Part shown: positions 50,420 to 63,259 of the stretch, piece after piece
Layout of the letters: every line of letters begins with the position of its first letter
How positions within the stretch are numbered: the first letter of the stretch is position 1
Assembly (NCBI RefSeq): GCF_000701505.1
Contig: NZ_JNJB01000008.1
Span: 124,001-188,000 of the forward strand
From: Dyadobacter crusticola DSM 16708
GTDB lineage: Bacteria; Bacteroidota; Bacteroidia; Cytophagales; Spirosomataceae
Length of the DNA stretch: 64,000 bases
Direction of reading: 5' to 3'
The notes under the pieces: generated by a model
What the model saw: the letters and a program-made list of their open reading frames with translations, nothing else
Databases searched by the model: none
What the model was told of the DNA's origin: nothing
Made by a program: the position numbers and the translations under genes

Positions 50420-51391
50420 TTAAAGTGTATAAAATTCGTAGTTGACTTTCCAGTTTACCTCCTTACCGGGCTCTGCGGCGATGCGTATGTAAGGCTCAGG
50501 ACAGGAAGTGGTAGGGCAAGCCCAGTAAACAAGCTTTTCAAGTGGCTTGTCACAGGTTATTCTTACCCCGGCCCGGCTTTTCGTATTTTCAATGCGGATA
50601 TCATAGTCTTTTGCCGAAGATCCAAATCCCTTCAAGCCGCTGCTGAATACCTGATCACCCGGCTTCACTTCTCTCGCATAAGTGAGTTGCTTGCCATTTG
50701 CATTGATGATACTGCCAAATCCGGTGCCTTCACCGGATACATCAAACGGGAAAACGATCCGGATATTTTCATTGGAACGCTCATTGTCAATCATGAAAAA
50801 ATTATGATTGTAAGTGCTTGTAGCGATCGCCTTTGTGCCGGTGTTTTTAAGGCTGTGTTCCAGCACCAGTTCCGGTTTGCCAGGTACGAGGCGCACGGTT
50901 TTCGTGTAAATGTATCCGTAGCCGGATTTATCTTTCAGCTCATGGGTAAATGCTACCTGATCTTTTCCCTTCTTCACTGTCCATTTACCTCCGTTTTCAA
51001 GCTTATAGTTTGTAGCAAAAGCATACTTTTTATCGTCGGGCTTCACCAATGTGCCCACGCCTATTTTCACGAAAGTATCCCCGGGCTTAACCTCATCGAA
51101 ATCCAATGCGACGAACTCTTCAACTGGCCCCATAATGGCGTCGTGCAGCTCGGGATTATAAGGAGCCTGGTTCCATTTGCCGAAGTAGGAGTGACCTTTA
51201 TATTCCAGACTAGGGATTACACCGGCCCAGTCAAACCGCTTCCCGCGATAGTAACCCGTTTCATTGTCTGGCAGGTATAGTTTGGCTTGGATAATTCCAT
51301 TTGATATTTCAGCACCCGGATGATCCGCCACTTTGAAAGCGCTCACGCATATACAAATGAATGCGGCTAAGACTAGAACATGATTTTTCAT
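50420..51391 (-). CDS. Secreted galactose-mutarotase-fold protein
   Basis: About 323 residues from the ATG at 51391, preferred because a signal peptide follows (MKNHVLVLAAFICICVSAF). The earlier in-frame ATG at 51469 lies inside the terminator hairpin of the upstream operon. The long beta-sandwich (GYYRGKRFDWAGVIPSLEYKGHSYFG, YTKTVRLVPGKPELVLEHSLKNTGTKAIATSTYNHNFFMID, EPYIRIAAEPGKEVNWKVNYEFYTL) suggests the aldose 1-epimerase-like superfamily. The histidine in STYNHNFF is a likely active-site or sugar-binding residue. Periplasmic. The substrate is unknown. Confidence 0.7.
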   Translation of the reverse strand: MKNHVLVLAAFICICVSAFKVADHPGAEISNGIIQAKLYLPDNETGYYRGKRFDWAGVIPSLEYKGHSYFGKWNQAPYNPELHDAIMGPVEEFVALDFDEVKPGDTFVKIGVGTLVKPDDKKYAFATNYKLENGGKWTVKKGKDQVAFTHELKDKSGYGYIYTKTVRLVPGKPELVLEHSLKNTGTKAIATSTYNHNFFMIDNERSNENIRIVFPFDVSGEGTGFGSIINANGKQLTYAREVKPGDQVFSSGLKGFGSSAKDYDIRIENTKSRAGVRITCDKPLEKLVYWACPTTSCPEPYIRIAAEPGKEVNWKVNYEFYTL

Positions 51392-51440
51392 TGAATTCGG
51401 GCAATACTTGATTGGTGGGTATTTGAGGAAAATGCGGTCG

Positions 51441-51495
51441 TAAAAAAAGACAGTAAGATAGAAATGCAATGTTACATTTCTTCTTACTGTCTTTT
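51441..51495 (-). terminator. Terminator of the molybdenum hydroxylase operon
   Basis: AAAAGACAGTAAGA (51445-51458) pairs with TCTTACTGTCTTTT (51482-51495), with an inner GAAAT/ATTTC pairing. A T-rich run follows on the minus strand (TTTTTTTA). Confidence 0.88.
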
Positions 51496-51514
51496 CAAAT
51501 AATCGTTAACAATC

Positions 51515-53659
51515 TTATGATATTCCTTTAAAAGCTTCTTCGTTAATAAACGGCTGATTTCTCAGGCGCTGCTTGGTTGCTTTGTAAAACGCATTGGCTA
51601 CTGCGCCTCCGGTTGGTGGTAATGCAGGTTCACCCAGGCCTGTCGGCGATATTCCATTCTCAACAAAATGAACTTCCACTTCCGGGATTTCATTCATGCG
51701 GATCAGCCTGAAACCATTAAAATTGCTCTGATCCGGCGTGCCTTCCTTGAAAGTCATGTTTCCATACATCGCGTGACCCAGACCGTCGACTACGCCCCCC
51801 CGTACCTGCTGCAGTGAGCCGCTTTTGTTGATCACGATACCGCAGTCCACAGCAGCAATCACATTTTTGAGAACAGGCTTGCCTTTTTCAACTACTACTT
51901 CGCCTACCTGCGCCACGTAGGACCGGTGCGAGAAATAGACGCTGAAACCCTGATGAATTCCTTTCTTTTTGCCCCAGTTACTTTTTTCAGCTGCCAGTTT
52001 TATAACACCAATCATCCTGTCAACATCATATTTCACTTCTCCTGCGGGCGATTTCTTAGCTTTTTCAAGAAGCGCAAGTCTGAATGCAACGGGATCTTTG
52101 CCCGCAGCCTCGGCTACTTCGTCGAGAAAAGATTGTTCTGCATAAGCCAGGAAGTTAGTAATCGGAGCTCTCCACGGACCTGTTGTAATCGGCGATTTAT
52201 GCTCAACCGAATCAATGAGCAGGTTATCCACTGACCCGGAAGGGAAATTATCTTCTCTGGTCGGGTTACCGGAGTTGATACCTACTCCGCGCAACTTATA
52301 TCCGATCATCTCGCCATTCTTGTCTAATGCAGCTTCAAACCGGTATCTTACTGCGGGGCGGTAAATACCGCCTGTCATATCATCCTCGCGAGTCCAGATC
52401 ACTTTCACCGGCGCTTTTACCAGCTTGGAAACGTGGGCTGCTTCGAGCACGAAGTCAGCTGCTAGCCTTCTTCCGAAACCTCCGCCCTGGCGTGTAATTT
52501 CAACTGATATCTTTTCCGGTGCGATACCTGTGAGTTTTGCTACCTCTGCGCGGGCACGGTCGGGTGTTTGGGTTGGTCCGACCAGCTCTACGCCATCCTC
52601 CCGCACGTGCGCAAAGAAATTCATAGGTTCGAGTGGGCTGTGAGGCAGGAACGGGCATTGGTACTCCGCCTTAATTACTTTCGCAGCACCTTTGAATGCA
52701 GCTTCCACATCCCCGTTTTTTCTCCGGACAGTAGCTTCTCCATTGTCCATTAGCTGTGAGAAAATGCGGTTGTGATCAGCAGAGCTTTCCAGGTCGGCAC
52801 CTTTTTCGTACTCGATTTTCAAAGCTTCCCGCGCCTTTTTCACCTGCCAGGTAGATTTACCCACCACCGCAACGCTGTTTTCAAATGTGACCACATCAAC
52901 TATCCCCGGCATCGCCTTGGCAGCGTCTGCATTGACGGATTTCAATTTTAATCCAAAAGCTTTGGGACGTTGAACCAATGCAAACAGCATTCCTTCACGG
53001 TAGAAATCAAGTCCGAAAAGCGGCTTACCAGTAGCTATGTCTCCGTTATCGACATTCCTGATTGATTTCCCGATCAGTTTGAAGCTTTTTTCATCTTTTA
53101 GTTTGACCTCCTTAGGTGCTTCAAGCTTGGAGGCCGCTTCCGCAAGCTGACCGTAGGTCAACGATTTGCCGGATGCTTTATGTATTACTTTTCCATCGTC
53201 AGTTGTGCATTCCGCAGCGGGGACTTTCCATGTGGATGCAGCTGCTTCCACTAGCATATACCTGGCAGTTGCCCCGGCTTTACGCAGCCTTTCCCACGAA
53301 TGCGGTACCGCGCCGCTTCCTCCTGTGAGTTGCCTTTCGAAAATGTTGGTATCTAAATTTCCCTGTACCGTTTTTACCTGCTTCCAGTCGGCATCGAGCT
53401 CTTCGGCTACTACCATTGGAAAAGCGGTTTTGATCCCCTGTCCGATTTCTGGATTTGGCGAAACAATGGTGATAATGTTATCAGTGCCAATTGACAGGTA
53501 TGCATTGAAATTAATTGTTCCGGCAGCAATGGACTTCGCGTCAACAACAACGGGAAGTGCATTGGAGTTGGACCAGCTAAATCCAAGGAACAGTCCGCCA
53601 CCTGCCGCAGCTGCGACTTTCATAAAGTCACGCCTGGAAGTCTGATCTAGTGTCTTCAT
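51515..53659 (-). CDS. Xanthine dehydrogenase-family molybdopterin-binding subunit (IorB-like)
   Basis: 714 residues. The N-terminus has a Tat signal ([22 protein letters not shown]), so the folded enzyme is exported. Family segments are [84 protein letters not shown] and, near the end, [27 protein letters not shown] and [17 protein letters not shown] (the region of the active-site glutamate). The layout is that of isoquinoline 1-oxidoreductase beta subunit rather than classic xanthine dehydrogenase. It overlaps the gene for the iron-sulfur subunit by 4 bases. The natural substrate is likely an N-heterocycle or aldehyde but is not known. Confidence 0.92.
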   Translation of the reverse strand: MKTLDQTSRRDFMKVAAAAGGGLFLGFSWSNSNALPVVVDAKSIAAGTINFNAYLSIGTDNIITIVSPNPEIGQGIKTAFPMVVAEELDADWKQVKTVQGNLDTNIFERQLTGGSGAVPHSWERLRKAGATARYMLVEAAASTWKVPAAECTTDDGKVIHKASGKSLTYGQLAEAASKLEAPKEVKLKDEKSFKLIGKSIRNVDNGDIATGKPLFGLDFYREGMLFALVQRPKAFGLKLKSVNADAAKAMPGIVDVVTFENSVAVVGKSTWQVKKAREALKIEYEKGADLESSADHNRIFSQLMDNGEATVRRKNGDVEAAFKGAAKVIKAEYQCPFLPHSPLEPMNFFAHVREDGVELVGPTQTPDRARAEVAKLTGIAPEKISVEITRQGGGFGRRLAADFVLEAAHVSKLVKAPVKVIWTREDDMTGGIYRPAVRYRFEAALDKNGEMIGYKLRGVGINSGNPTREDNFPSGSVDNLLIDSVEHKSPITTGPWRAPITNFLAYAEQSFLDEVAEAAGKDPVAFRLALLEKAKKSPAGEVKYDVDRMIGVIKLAAEKSNWGKKKGIHQGFSVYFSHRSYVAQVGEVVVEKGKPVLKNVIAAVDCGIVINKSGSLQQVRGGVVDGLGHAMYGNMTFKEGTPDQSNFNGFRLIRMNEIPEVEVHFVENGISPTGLGEPALPPTGGAVANAFYKATKQRLRNQPFINEEAFKGIS

Positions 53660-54123
53660 GGTTGATTGGATTTAGAGGCTGCTACTTTCACTGCTTCTTT
53701 AATGCGGTGGTAAGTACCGCAACGGCACAAATTGCCGCTCATCGTTGCTACAATTTCTTCGTCAGTTGGCTTTGGCTTTGCCTTCAAAAGAGCCGCTGCT
53801 GTCATAATCTGGCCAGCCTGGCAATAGCCGCACTGCGCCACATCCACTTCATCCCAGGCTTTCTGAACCGGGTGATCGCCTTTTTCAGAGAGGCCTTCGA
53901 TAGTTGTCACTTTGGACTTCCCCACTGCTGATACTGGCAGTACGCAAGACCTGACGGCTTTTCCGTCCAAATGCACCGTACATGCACCGCATTGTGCGAT
54001 ACCACAGCCGTATTTTGTACCGACTAGTCCGAGATTGTCCCGCAGCACCCACAGAAGCGGAGTATCCTGCTCCACATCCGCGTCGACAGTGCGGTTGTTA
54101 ATTGAAAGTTTGAATAAAGCCAT
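53656..54123 (-). CDS. [2Fe-2S] subunit of the molybdenum hydroxylase (IorA-like)
   Basis: 155 residues. The plant-ferredoxin-type cluster is bound by Cys40, Cys45, Cys48 and Cys60 ([13 protein letters not shown]). The second cluster, in a helical domain, is bound by Cys98, Cys101, Cys133 and Cys135 ([15 protein letters not shown]). It passes electrons from the molybdenum site out of the enzyme. It has no signal of its own and is presumably exported by riding with the Tat-tagged large subunit. No c-type cytochrome partner follows, so the acceptor is unknown. Confidence 0.93.
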   Translation of the reverse strand: MALFKLSINNRTVDADVEQDTPLLWVLRDNLGLVGTKYGCGIAQCGACTVHLDGKAVRSCVLPVSAVGKSKVTTIEGLSEKGDHPVQKAWDEVDVAQCGYCQAGQIMTAAALLKAKPKPTDEEIVATMSGNLCRCGTYHRIKEAVKVAASKSNQP

Positions 54124-54229
54124 GGTGAATAGGTTGAATCTTACGATGTTCGCTGAGCAGAGAACTTTCCGAAATTACAAAAAATCTCAAAAAGATGCTG
54201 GATAGTAGCATTTTATCTGGCGACGAAAT

Positions 54230-54556
54230 TTATGCTTCGCCGCCCGGGCCTCCGAAGCTGATCGGAAAGTTGAACGAAGGATCATTGTCCTGAGAGCTTG
54301 GGATCGGACCGTACTGGTCTTCGTACTTCTGTATATTATCTTTCAATGCGGCAATCAAACGCTTGGCGTGTTCAGGTGTGACAATGATCCGCGCTTTGAC
54401 TTTTGCACGTGGCACACCTGGCATCAGCCGGATAAAATCCAGAATAAATTCGCTGTTTGAATGTGCTATCATGGCCAGATTCGAGTAAACACCCTCAGCC
54501 ATTTCCTCAGACAATTCTACATTGATTTGTTGTTCGCTTTCCTTTTCTTCTTTCAT
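54230..54556 (-). CDS. DUF3467 domain protein
   Basis: 108 residues: MKEEKESEQQINVELSEEMAEGVYSNLAMIAHSNSEFILDF, then VKARIIVTPEHAKRLIAALKDNIQKYEDQYG and a Gly/Pro-rich tail (ISFGGPGGEA). This is the full DUF3467 pattern, a small conserved cytoplasmic protein of unknown function. In many Bacteroidota it follows rpoC, as here. A terminator between them (54625-54662) suggests that it has its own promoter as well. Confidence 0.88.
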   Translation of the reverse strand: MKEEKESEQQINVELSEEMAEGVYSNLAMIAHSNSEFILDFIRLMPGVPRAKVKARIIVTPEHAKRLIAALKDNIQKYEDQYGPIPSSQDNDPSFNFPISFGGPGGEA

Positions 54557-54624
54557 TGGTTGATTTGGATATAGCCGGAGCTAAAATGGATCACGGAAAT
54601 TACTAAAAAATTGCAGCACCAAAA

Positions 54625-54662
54625 GCAAAAAAGCCGGCTCACATTACTGCGAGCCGGCCTTT
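54625..54662 (-). terminator. Terminator of the rplJL-rpoBC operon
   Basis: GCCGGCTC (54633-54640) pairs with GAGCCGGC (54651-54658). On the minus strand a TTTTTTGC tail follows the stem. It lies 17 bases past the rpoC stop. Confidence 0.9.
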
Positions 54663-54678
54663 TACTTGTTTTAATATA

Positions 54679-57600
54679 CTATGCCAATTCTTTTTTCTTA
54701 CGTGACTGTCTGTCACGAGAATCGGTCAATGCATCGAACTCTTCCTTGGATCCAACGATCAGGCTTTCGTATTGACGCATACCAGTACCAGCCGGGATCA
54801 GGTGACCTACGATCACGTTCTCCTTCAGGCCTTTCAGTTCATCGCGTTTTCCACGAACAGCTGCTTCGCTCAGTACCTTGGTTGTTTCCTGGAATGATGC
54901 CGCAGAAACGAAGCTTTCAGTACCCAGAGAAGCTTGTGTGATACCCATCAAAGTTGGTTTCGCCACAGCTGCCTGCGCATCACGAGCAACAACCAGTTTA
55001 AGATCGCGACGTTTCAAGCTTGAATTTTCATCACGCAAACGGCGAACTGAAACGATCATACCAGGTTTCAAAGTCTCGGAGCTACCAGCGTCTTCCACTA
55101 CTTTCAGGTCAAGGATCTTGTCATTTTCTTCACGGAAAAGAACACGGTCAACAGCCTGCATTTCGAGGAAGTTTGTATCACCTGCATCCAGAATTTCTAC
55201 TTTCTGCATCATCTGGCGCACGATACATTCGATATGCTTATCGTTGATCTTCACACCTTGCAGACGGTATACTTCCTGGATTTCATTCACAAGGTACTCC
55301 TGAACCGCGGTCGGTCCTTTGATAGAAAGGATGTCCGCAGGCGTAATTGCACCATCAGAAAGCGGGTCACCAGCTCTTACGAAGTCACCATCCTGAACCA
55401 GAATGTGTTTCGAAAGTGCTACCATGTAACGACGCTGCGTTCCGTCCTTTGATTCGATGTGAATTTCACGGTTACCGCGCTTAACGCCACCATAAGATAC
55501 CACACCGTCGATTTCTGAAACGGTAGCAGGGTTAGATGGGTTACGTGCTTCGAAAAGCTCGGTTACACGTGGAAGACCACCGGTAATGTCGCGGGTCTTA
55601 CCAACCACGCGAGGTATTTTAGCAAGCGGTTGTCCCGCTTTGATCTGCGTTCCGGCTTTTACAACCAAACGCGCTCCAACAGGAAGGTTATAGCCTTTTT
55701 CAGTCTGATCTTTCAACAACGTAGACTTACCTTTTACCACGATCGCCGGGTTTTTAGTTTTATCACGTGTTTCAATGATCACTGACTCCTGGAAGCCTGT
55801 TTGCTCATCAAATTCTTCACGGTATGTGATACCTTCCTCAATTGCATCGAAAGAAACTGCTCCCGTGAATTCAGAAAGGATTACCGCGTGATATGGATCC
55901 CATGTACAAAGTTCTTGTCCTTTGGAAACCTTCTCACCGTCTTTTACCAGCAGGTGCGCACCGTAAGGTACGTTGTTGGAGATCAGCAGTTGGCCGGTTT
56001 CAGGGTTAGTAATTTTAACTTCACCTGAACGTCCCATCACTACTGTTACTTCGTCACCTTCTGAGTTAACAGACTGTACAAGACGCAAATCTTCAAAACC
56101 AATCACACCGTCAAATTTCGCCTTGATATTTGCTTCAACAGAAATGTTGGAAGCAGTACCACCGACGTGGAATGTACGAAGTGTCAGCTGCGTACCTGGC
56201 TCACCGATTGACTGTGATGCAATTACACCCACAGCTTCACCGATATTCACCATGTGCGCCGAAGCCAGAGAACGTCCGTAGCATTTCGCACATACTCCAT
56301 TGCGCGTTTCGCAAGTCAGTACCGAGCGGATCTCAACAGTTTCAATGCTGGTTTCGTCGATATAGGAAGCAATTTCCTCAGTGATTTCCTGGCCGGAAGC
56401 TAGGATCATCTCATTAGAAAGCGGATCAAATACATCATGAACACTTACACGGCCCAAAATACGCTCGGAAAGTGGCTCAACAATATCTTCGTTGTCTTTC
56501 AGAGCAGAGATTGCGATACCACGAAGTGATCCGCAGTCTTCCTCAACAACAACCACATCTTGTGCAACGTCATGCAAACGACGAGTCAGGTAACCTGCAT
56601 CCGCAGTTTTCAAGGCTGTATCGGCAAGACCTTTACGCGCACCGTGGGTTGAGATAAAGTATTCGAGTACGTCCAAACCTTCTTTAAAGTTTGAAAGGAT
56701 TGGGTTTTCGATGATTTCACCGGCACCACCAGCAATGTTTTTCTGCGGTTTCGCCATCAAACCCCTCATTCCACCCAGCTGACGGATCTGCTCGCGCGAA
56801 CCACGTGCACCTGAGTGCATCATCATATAGATAGAGTTGAATCCGCCTTTGTCTGTTTCCAGCTGCTTCATCAAAGTCTCAGTAATGCGGGAGTTAACAC
56901 GCGTCCAGATATCAATAACCTGGTTGTAACGTTCGTTCTCGGTGATAAGACCCATCAGGTAGTTGTTCCAAACGTTTTCAACATCCGCTTTGGCCTGCTC
57001 GATGAGCTTTTCCTTTTCTTCCGGAACCATTACGTCGTCCAATCCCATTGACAAACCGCCTTTGAAGGCCATTTGGAAACCAAGTTCTTTGATTTCATCC
57101 AGGAATTGAGCTGTACGTGCCACACCAGCTTGTTTGAATACCAGACCAATAATTTGTTGCAATTTCTTCTTAGTCAACAGTTCATTGATGTAGCCAACTT
57201 CAGCAGGAACTGCCTGGTTGAACAATAAGCGGCCAGCAACTGTATCGATCAATTTAACCTCGAAAGTTCCGTCGTCATTACGAACACTTACGCGGCATTT
57301 AATATTTGCATGCTTCGAAAGCTTGCCTTCGTTGATCGCAATGATAACTTCATCAGGACCGTAGAAAATTTTGCCTTCGCCGATAATCGGATATTCCGGT
57401 GTGCTTACGCGCCCTTTCGTTACATAATACAGACCCAAAACCATGTCCTGAGAAGGTACAGTAATGGGAGCTCCGTTTGCAGGGTTCAAAATGTTGTGCG
57501 ATGACAACATCAGCATAGATGCTTCCAAAACAGCTTCCTGACCAAGTGGTACGTGTACCGCCATCTGGTCACCGTCAAAGTCAGCGTTGAATGCCGTACA

Positions 57601-59001
57601 AACCAATGGGTGCAACTGGATCGCTTTTCCTTCGATCAGCTTAGGTTGGAATGCCTGGATACCCAAGCGGTGCAATGTTGGAGCTCGGTTAAGCAGAACA
57701 GGGTGTCCTTTCAAAACGTTTTCCAAAATATCCCAGATCACAGGATCCTTGCGGTCTACGATCTTCTTCGCTGATTTTACAGTCTTAACAATTCCCCGCT
57801 CGATCAGCTTACGGATAATAAATGGCTTGAATAATTCTGCCGCCATATCTTTTGGCAAACCGCATTCGTGCAGTTTCAATTCAGGACCTACTACGATTAC
57901 CGAACGACCAGAATAATCGACACGCTTACCAAGCAAGTTCTGACGGAAACGGCCTTGCTTTCCTTTCAGCATATCTGAAAGTGATTTCAATGCACGGTTA
58001 CCTTCTGAACGTACTGCATTCACCTTACGGCTGTTATCGAAAAGCGAGTCAACCGCTTCCTGCAACATCCTCTTTTCGTTACGCAAGATTACTTCCGGCG
58101 CTTTGATCTCGATCAGACGTTTCAGACGGTTGTTCCGGATAATCACACGACGATAAAGGTCATTCAAATCCGAAGTTGCGAAACGGCCACCATCAAGAGG
58201 TACCAATGGACGCAATTCTGGTGGAATAACCGGTACCATTTTAATCACCATCCATTCAGGGCGGTTTTCGATGCGGGTATTTGCATCACGGAAAGCTTCA
58301 ACCACTTTCAGACGTTTTAAAGCTTCCGCTTTACGTTGCTGCGAAGTGTCGGTTGCAGCCTGGTGGCGTAGCTCGTAGGATAGCTCGTCCAGCTTAATGC
58401 GGCTCAAAAGCATTTCCAATGCATCAGCTCCCATTTTCGCAATGAATTTATTGGGATCTGTATCTGGAAGCAATTGATTTTCGCGAGGCAGTTTGTCGAT
58501 GATATCGAGGTACTCGTCTTCGGTAAGGAAGTCAAGATATCCTACGCCATCTTCTTCTTTGACACCCGGCTGAACAACTGCATATCGCTCGTAGTAAATG
58601 ATCTGGTCAAGCTTCTTGGTAGAAAGTCCAAGCAGGTAACCGATTTTGTTTGGCAATGAGCGGAAGTACCAAATGTGCGCAACAGGAACAACCAGCTCGA
58701 TGTGTCCCATACGCTCACGACGTACTTTTTTCTCAGTCACCTCCACACCGCAACGATCGCAAATAATGCCTTTGTAGCGAATGCGTTTATATTTTCCGCA
58801 GTGACATTCCCAGTCCTTCACAGGCCCGAAAATACGCTCACAGAACAACCCACCCATTTCCGGCTTGTAAGTCCGGTAGTTGATGGTTTCAGGCTGGGTA
58901 ACTTCACCGAAAGAGCTTTCTAGGATAGACTCCGGTGACGCCAGACTGATGGTCATTCTGGAAAAGTCACTATTTAATTTTTTGTTCTTTTTGAAAGACA
59001 T
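54679..59001 (-). CDS. rpoC: DNA-directed RNA polymerase subunit beta'
   Basis: 1440 residues, the usual size in this phylum. The first zinc site is Cys66, Cys68, Cys81 and Cys84 ([19 protein letters not shown]). The catalytic magnesium motif [12 protein letters not shown] is at about 472-483. The bridge-helix and trigger-loop region ([22 protein letters not shown] and later [17 protein letters not shown]) and the second zinc site ([13 protein letters not shown]) are intact. It follows rpoB by 77 bases and ends in a strong terminator. Confidence 0.98.
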   Translation of the reverse strand: MSFKKNKKLNSDFSRMTISLASPESILESSFGEVTQPETINYRTYKPEMGGLFCERIFGPVKDWECHCGKYKRIRYKGIICDRCGVEVTEKKVRRERMGHIELVVPVAHIWYFRSLPNKIGYLLGLSTKKLDQIIYYERYAVVQPGVKEEDGVGYLDFLTEDEYLDIIDKLPRENQLLPDTDPNKFIAKMGADALEMLLSRIKLDELSYELRHQAATDTSQQRKAEALKRLKVVEAFRDANTRIENRPEWMVIKMVPVIPPELRPLVPLDGGRFATSDLNDLYRRVIIRNNRLKRLIEIKAPEVILRNEKRMLQEAVDSLFDNSRKVNAVRSEGNRALKSLSDMLKGKQGRFRQNLLGKRVDYSGRSVIVVGPELKLHECGLPKDMAAELFKPFIIRKLIERGIVKTVKSAKKIVDRKDPVIWDILENVLKGHPVLLNRAPTLHRLGIQAFQPKLIEGKAIQLHPLVCTAFNADFDGDQMAVHVPLGQEAVLEASMLMLSSHNILNPANGAPITVPSQDMVLGLYYVTKGRVSTPEYPIIGEGKIFYGPDEVIIAINEGKLSKHANIKCRVSVRNDDGTFEVKLIDTVAGRLLFNQAVPAEVGYINELLTKKKLQQIIGLVFKQAGVARTAQFLDEIKELGFQMAFKGGLSMGLDDVMVPEEKEKLIEQAKADVENVWNNYLMGLITENERYNQVIDIWTRVNSRITETLMKQLETDKGGFNSIYMMMHSGARGSREQIRQLGGMRGLMAKPQKNIAGGAGEIIENPILSNFKEGLDVLEYFISTHGARKGLADTALKTADAGYLTRRLHDVAQDVVVVEEDCGSLRGIAISALKDNEDIVEPLSERILGRVSVHDVFDPLSNEMILASGQEITEEIASYIDETSIETVEIRSVLTCETRNGVCAKCYGRSLASAHMVNIGEAVGVIASQSIGEPGTQLTLRTFHVGGTASNISVEANIKAKFDGVIGFEDLRLVQSVNSEGDEVTVVMGRSGEVKITNPETGQLLISNNVPYGAHLLVKDGEKVSKGQELCTWDPYHAVILSEFTGAVSFDAIEEGITYREEFDEQTGFQESVIIETRDKTKNPAIVVKGKSTLLKDQTEKGYNLPVGARLVVKAGTQIKAGQPLAKIPRVVGKTRDITGGLPRVTELFEARNPSNPATVSEIDGVVSYGGVKRGNREIHIESKDGTQRRYMVALSKHILVQDGDFVRAGDPLSDGAITPADILSIKGPTAVQEYLVNEIQEVYRLQGVKINDKHIECIVRQMMQKVEILDAGDTNFLEMQAVDRVLFREENDKILDLKVVEDAGSSETLKPGMIVSVRRLRDENSSLKRRDLKLVVARDAQAAVAKPTLMGITQASLGTESFVSAASFQETTKVLSEAAVRGKRDELKGLKENVIVGHLIPAGTGMRQYESLIVGSKEEFDALTDSRDRQSRKKKELA

Positions 59002-59078
59002 AATAAAAAGTCGTTTGTCTGTTAGTCAAAAACTAATCTGATTCCATTGATGGCGCCTTTCGGCGCCACGACTAGAAA

Positions 59079-62000
59079 TTAGTCCAGTGTAATCTCCAAT
59101 GCTAGTCCGCGAAGCTCGTGAACAAGTACGTTGAATGACTCCGGAATATTTGGTTTTGGAAGGTTCTCACCTTTCACGATTGCTTCATAAGCTTTTGCAC
59201 GGCCAACCACGTCATCAGATTTCACAGTAAGGATCTCTTGAAGAATATGTGACGCACCGAATGCTTCCAAAGCCCACACTTCCATCTCTCCAAAACGCTG
59301 ACCTCCGAATTGTGCTTTACCACCCAATGGTTGCTGTGTGATAAGCGAGTACGGTCCGATTGAACGGGCGTGCATCTTATCATCAACCAAGTGGCCAAGT
59401 TTCATCATGTACATCAGACCAACAGTTACAGGCTGATCAAATTGCTCGCCCGTCAACCCATTGTACAGATAAGTACGTCCCCAATCTGGTAACCCGGCTT
59501 CTTTCAGTTCCGCTGCTACCTCTGCTTCTGTTGCGCCGTCGAAAATAGGCGTTGCATAGCGACGACCCAATTTCAGACCTGCCCATGCAAGAATGGTTTC
59601 GTAAATCTGACCGATGTTCATACGTGAAGGTACCCCCAGCGGGTTCAACACGATATCAACTGGCGTTCCGTCTTCAAGGAATGGCATATCTTCGTCACGA
59701 ACGATACGGGCAACAACCCCCTTGTTACCGTGGCGACCAGCCATTTTATCTCCAACTTTCAGCTTACGTTTCTTCGCGATATATACTTTTGCAAGTTTCA
59801 CGATACCGGCTGGTAATTCATCACCAACTTCAAGCGCAAAACGATCGCGTTTGAAGCGTCCCATGATTTCACTTCTTGCATTGAGATAGTTTTTCAAAAC
59901 AAGAGAGATCTGGCGATTTGTATCCGGATCTTCCGTCCATGAGTCTGTCAATACATCACCAATCAGGTTCACTTCCTCAGGAACCGCGTATTGGCTCTCA
60001 TCACGATATGGGTTGTTGGCTGGGAACAAGTTCTCAGAGATATTTCTCACATTAAACTTCATTCCTTTGCTGATCAGCTCATCTCCGAATTTGTGCTTAA
60101 CACCCTGAGTAGTTTTACCGTCTGTCAATTGAACAAGCTTGTCGATAATCCGGCTGCGTAATGCAGTCAGGTCACGGCTATACTTTTTCATCAAAAGGCG
60201 CAGCTCGTCTTTATGTTTAGCACGCTCTTCTTTGGTAGGGCGGGAGAAAAGTTTGGTATCAATAACCACACCTTTCATTGATGGCGGCGCCTTCTTAGAA
60301 GCATCTTTCACATCACCAGCCTTATCACCGAAGATCGCACGAAGCAATTTTTCTTCCGGAGTAGGGTCAGATTCTCCCTTGGGAGTAATTTTACCGATCA
60401 GGATATCACCTTCTTTAACCTCAGTACCAACCTGGACGATACCATTTTCGTCCAAATTCTTAACAGTCTCCTCACTTACGTTTGGAATTTCAGCTGTTAA
60501 TTCCTCTTCACCACGTTTCGTATCCCGAACTTCAAGCTCGAATTCTTCAATGTGGATCGAGGTGAAAATGTCGTCACGGACAACTTTTTCGGAAATCACG
60601 ATCGCATCCTCGAAGTTGTATCCTTGCCAAGGCATGAATGCAACCAAAAGGTTACGTCCTAATGCAAGTTCACCACCTTCCGTACCATATCCCTGGCAAA
60701 GTGCCTCACCTTTCTTCACTTTCTGGCCTTTCAGAACCATTGGTTGAAGGTTAAGGCAGGTATCCTGGTTGGTACGACGGAATTTCACAAGGTCATAGGA
60801 AACGCTGTCTTCTATGAAGCTAACCAGACGATCTTCATCTGTTCTATCGTATTTAACTACGATTTTCTTAGCATCAACAAATTCAATCACACCGTCGCCT
60901 TCTGCAACAACCAATGCGCGCGAATCCATTGCAACACGTTTCTCTAAACCGGTTCCTACGATAGGCGCTTGTGGGCGAAGTAAAGGAACACCCTGGCGCT
61001 GCATGTTGGATCCCATCAAGGCACGGTTTGCATCATCGTGTTCAAGGAATGGAATCAGCGAAGCGGCAACAGATACAATCTGGTTCGCAGCAACGTCCAT
61101 GTAAGATGCCTGAGAAGGATCTACCATCGGGAAGTCGCCTTCAAAACGGGTCTTAATTTTTTCTACCGTAAAGTTCCCTTCTTTATCGACAGACGCATTT
61201 GCCTGCGCGATATATTTAGAATCCTCTTCTTCGGCAGTCATATATATAAGCTCATCTGTCAGCTTACCTGCGCCATCAATAACGCGATAAGGTGTTTCGA
61301 TAAAGCCCATTCCGTTCACTTTCGCGAATACGCAAAGTGAAGAAATCAAACCGATATTTGGTCCTTCCGGAGTTTCAATGGTACAAAGACGACCATAGTG
61401 CGTGTAGTGAACGTCACGCACCTCGAAACCAGCTCTTTCACGAGAAAGACCACCAGGTCCAAGTGCAGACATACGACGCTTGTGGGTAATCTCAGCCAAT
61501 GGATTCGTTTGATCCATGAATTGAGACAACTGGTTGGTACCAAAGAAGGAATTGATAACAGAAGAAAGGGTCCGCGCATTGATCAAATCAACAGGCTTGA
61601 AATCTTCATTGTCACGTACGTTCATACGTTCCTTAATAGTACGCGCCATACGCGCCAAACCAACTCCGAACTGAGCATAAAGCTGCTCGCCCACAGTCCT
61701 TACACGACGGTTCGAAAGGTGGTCAATATCATCGACAACCGCTTTTGCATTGATCAAACCAATTAGGTACTTCACGATAGAGACGATGTCTCCGGTTGTC
61801 AGAACGCGAACGTCCAGACTTGTATCAGAACCTAACTTTTTGTTAATACGGTAACGACCAACATCACCTAAGTCATAACGTTTATCACTGAAGAACAAGC
61901 TCTGGATAACGTCCCTTGCTGTTTGTTCGTCCGGTGCCTCAGCATTACGCAATTGGCGATAGATCTGCTCAACTGCCTCTTTATCGGAGTTTGAGCTATC

Positions 62001-62945
62001 TTTTTGCAGGGTATTATAAATGATATTATAATCCGCCACATTCATATCTTCCTTATGAAGAATAACTGACTTCTGACCTGACTCGGTGATCACATCGATA
62101 TCATCAGCAGAAATAGTAGAGTCCCGTTCCAGCAAAACTTCATTACGCTGAATAGAAACTACTTCACCAGTATCTTCATCCACGAAATCCTCAGTCCAGG
62201 TACGAAGAACCCGCGCTGCCAAGCGGCGGCCCACTGCTTTCTTGAGGTTAGCAGGAGTAGCGCTGATTTCTTCCGACAATCCAAACAGGTCCAGAATGTC
62301 TTTATCAGATCCGAATCCAATTGCTCTCAAAAGAGTAGTAACAGGAAACTTCTTCTTACGATCGATGTAAGCATACATCACATTATTCACGTCGGTCGAG
62401 AATTCAATCCACGATCCTTTGAACGGAATAATACGTGCAGAATATAATTTAGAACCATTTGTGTGCTTACTCATCGAGAAGAACACGCCTGGCGAGCGGT
62501 GAAGCTGAGAGACGATTACACGCTCAGCACCATTGATTACGAATGAACCTCTTTCGGTCATATAAGGAATGTTTCCTAAGAAAACCTCCTGTTCAATGGT
62601 TTCAAATTCTTCATGATCAGCGTCATTACAGATCAGACGAAGCTTCGCTTTCAGCGGAACTGCGTAGGTAAGTCCGCGATCGATAGATTCATCAACTGAA
62701 TATTTTGGTGGTTCAAGAAGATAATCAATGAACTCCAAAACGAAGTTGTCGCGTGAATCCGCAATCGGAAAGTTTTCTGCGAAAACTTTGTACAATCCTT
62801 CTCCTGAACGATCTTCCACTGATGTATCCAAACTGAAAAAATCCCGGAACGATTGTACCTGGATTCCTAGCAGATCCGGATAATCAATAATCTGATTAAT
62901 CCTTGAGAAGTTCTTTCTAGGTGTTGTTGCTTTAATTGTAGCCAA
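59079..62945 (-). CDS. rpoB: DNA-directed RNA polymerase subunit beta
   Basis: 1288 residues. The rifampicin region is at about 465-510 ([34 protein letters not shown]), with wild-type-looking residues: the Asp, His and Ser positions linked to resistance are in their usual state (D in FMDQ, H in ITHKRR, S in RMSALG). The conserved [30 protein letters not shown] follows. The C-terminal [22 protein letters not shown] is complete. It is the third gene of the rplJ-rplL-rpoB-rpoC unit. Confidence 0.98.
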   Translation of the reverse strand: MATIKATTPRKNFSRINQIIDYPDLLGIQVQSFRDFFSLDTSVEDRSGEGLYKVFAENFPIADSRDNFVLEFIDYLLEPPKYSVDESIDRGLTYAVPLKAKLRLICNDADHEEFETIEQEVFLGNIPYMTERGSFVINGAERVIVSQLHRSPGVFFSMSKHTNGSKLYSARIIPFKGSWIEFSTDVNNVMYAYIDRKKKFPVTTLLRAIGFGSDKDILDLFGLSEEISATPANLKKAVGRRLAARVLRTWTEDFVDEDTGEVVSIQRNEVLLERDSTISADDIDVITESGQKSVILHKEDMNVADYNIIYNTLQKDSSNSDKEAVEQIYRQLRNAEAPDEQTARDVIQSLFFSDKRYDLGDVGRYRINKKLGSDTSLDVRVLTTGDIVSIVKYLIGLINAKAVVDDIDHLSNRRVRTVGEQLYAQFGVGLARMARTIKERMNVRDNEDFKPVDLINARTLSSVINSFFGTNQLSQFMDQTNPLAEITHKRRMSALGPGGLSRERAGFEVRDVHYTHYGRLCTIETPEGPNIGLISSLCVFAKVNGMGFIETPYRVIDGAGKLTDELIYMTAEEEDSKYIAQANASVDKEGNFTVEKIKTRFEGDFPMVDPSQASYMDVAANQIVSVAASLIPFLEHDDANRALMGSNMQRQGVPLLRPQAPIVGTGLEKRVAMDSRALVVAEGDGVIEFVDAKKIVVKYDRTDEDRLVSFIEDSVSYDLVKFRRTNQDTCLNLQPMVLKGQKVKKGEALCQGYGTEGGELALGRNLLVAFMPWQGYNFEDAIVISEKVVRDDIFTSIHIEEFELEVRDTKRGEEELTAEIPNVSEETVKNLDENGIVQVGTEVKEGDILIGKITPKGESDPTPEEKLLRAIFGDKAGDVKDASKKAPPSMKGVVIDTKLFSRPTKEERAKHKDELRLLMKKYSRDLTALRSRIIDKLVQLTDGKTTQGVKHKFGDELISKGMKFNVRNISENLFPANNPYRDESQYAVPEEVNLIGDVLTDSWTEDPDTNRQISLVLKNYLNARSEIMGRFKRDRFALEVGDELPAGIVKLAKVYIAKKRKLKVGDKMAGRHGNKGVVARIVRDEDMPFLEDGTPVDIVLNPLGVPSRMNIGQIYETILAWAGLKLGRRYATPIFDGATEAEVAAELKEAGLPDWGRTYLYNGLTGEQFDQPVTVGLMYMMKLGHLVDDKMHARSIGPYSLITQQPLGGKAQFGGQRFGEMEVWALEAFGASHILQEILTVKSDDVVGRAKAYEAIVKGENLPKPNIPESFNVLVHELRGLALEITLD

Positions 62946-63259
62946 GGCTATGTTTGATTTGGGTTAGAAGAAAAACCAGTACGCCGAACTGCGTGTCGAG
63001 TATGGTATTAATTAGTTTTAAACCTAATCTAATGCCTCGTAGAGAATAGATAATGGCCCCTTTTCTGTCTTTTCTACGAGTAAAGAAGTGTTTCGGGCGA
63101 ATTATCGAAGAAGAAATTGACAGGAAGCAGCAAGTCGCCGCCGCCTCTGTAGAGAACGTTGAAAATAACGTTTTCGTTTGGTATCTACACAAAATAGGAA
63201 AAGACCTGACGATTGTCAGGCCTGTTTCCTGGAATTATAGGATGCCGTTAAAGAGCAAA
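62946..63259 (-). promoter_or_regulatory. rplL-rpoB intercistronic region with attenuator-like hairpin
   Basis: The 314 bases between rplL and rpoB hold no gene. At 63205-63220 CCTGAC pairs with GTCAGG around GATT, and on the minus strand TCTTTTCC follows. This is a short, weak terminator 40 bases after the rplL stop. A partial stop at this point is known in E. coli and sets the ratio of L7/L12 to polymerase. The same layout here is suggestive, not proof. The rest of the region may hold an extra promoter for rpoBC. Confidence 0.6.

Noticed and set aside
54193..54211. Terminator after the DUF3467 gene
   Set aside because: ATGCT/AGCAT is only a five-pair stem before CTTTTTG, too weak to list with confidence.
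60139..60747. 202-codon plus-strand frame inside rpoB
   Set aside because: Serine-rich translation typical of the antisense strand of a highly expressed gene; rpoB is certain.
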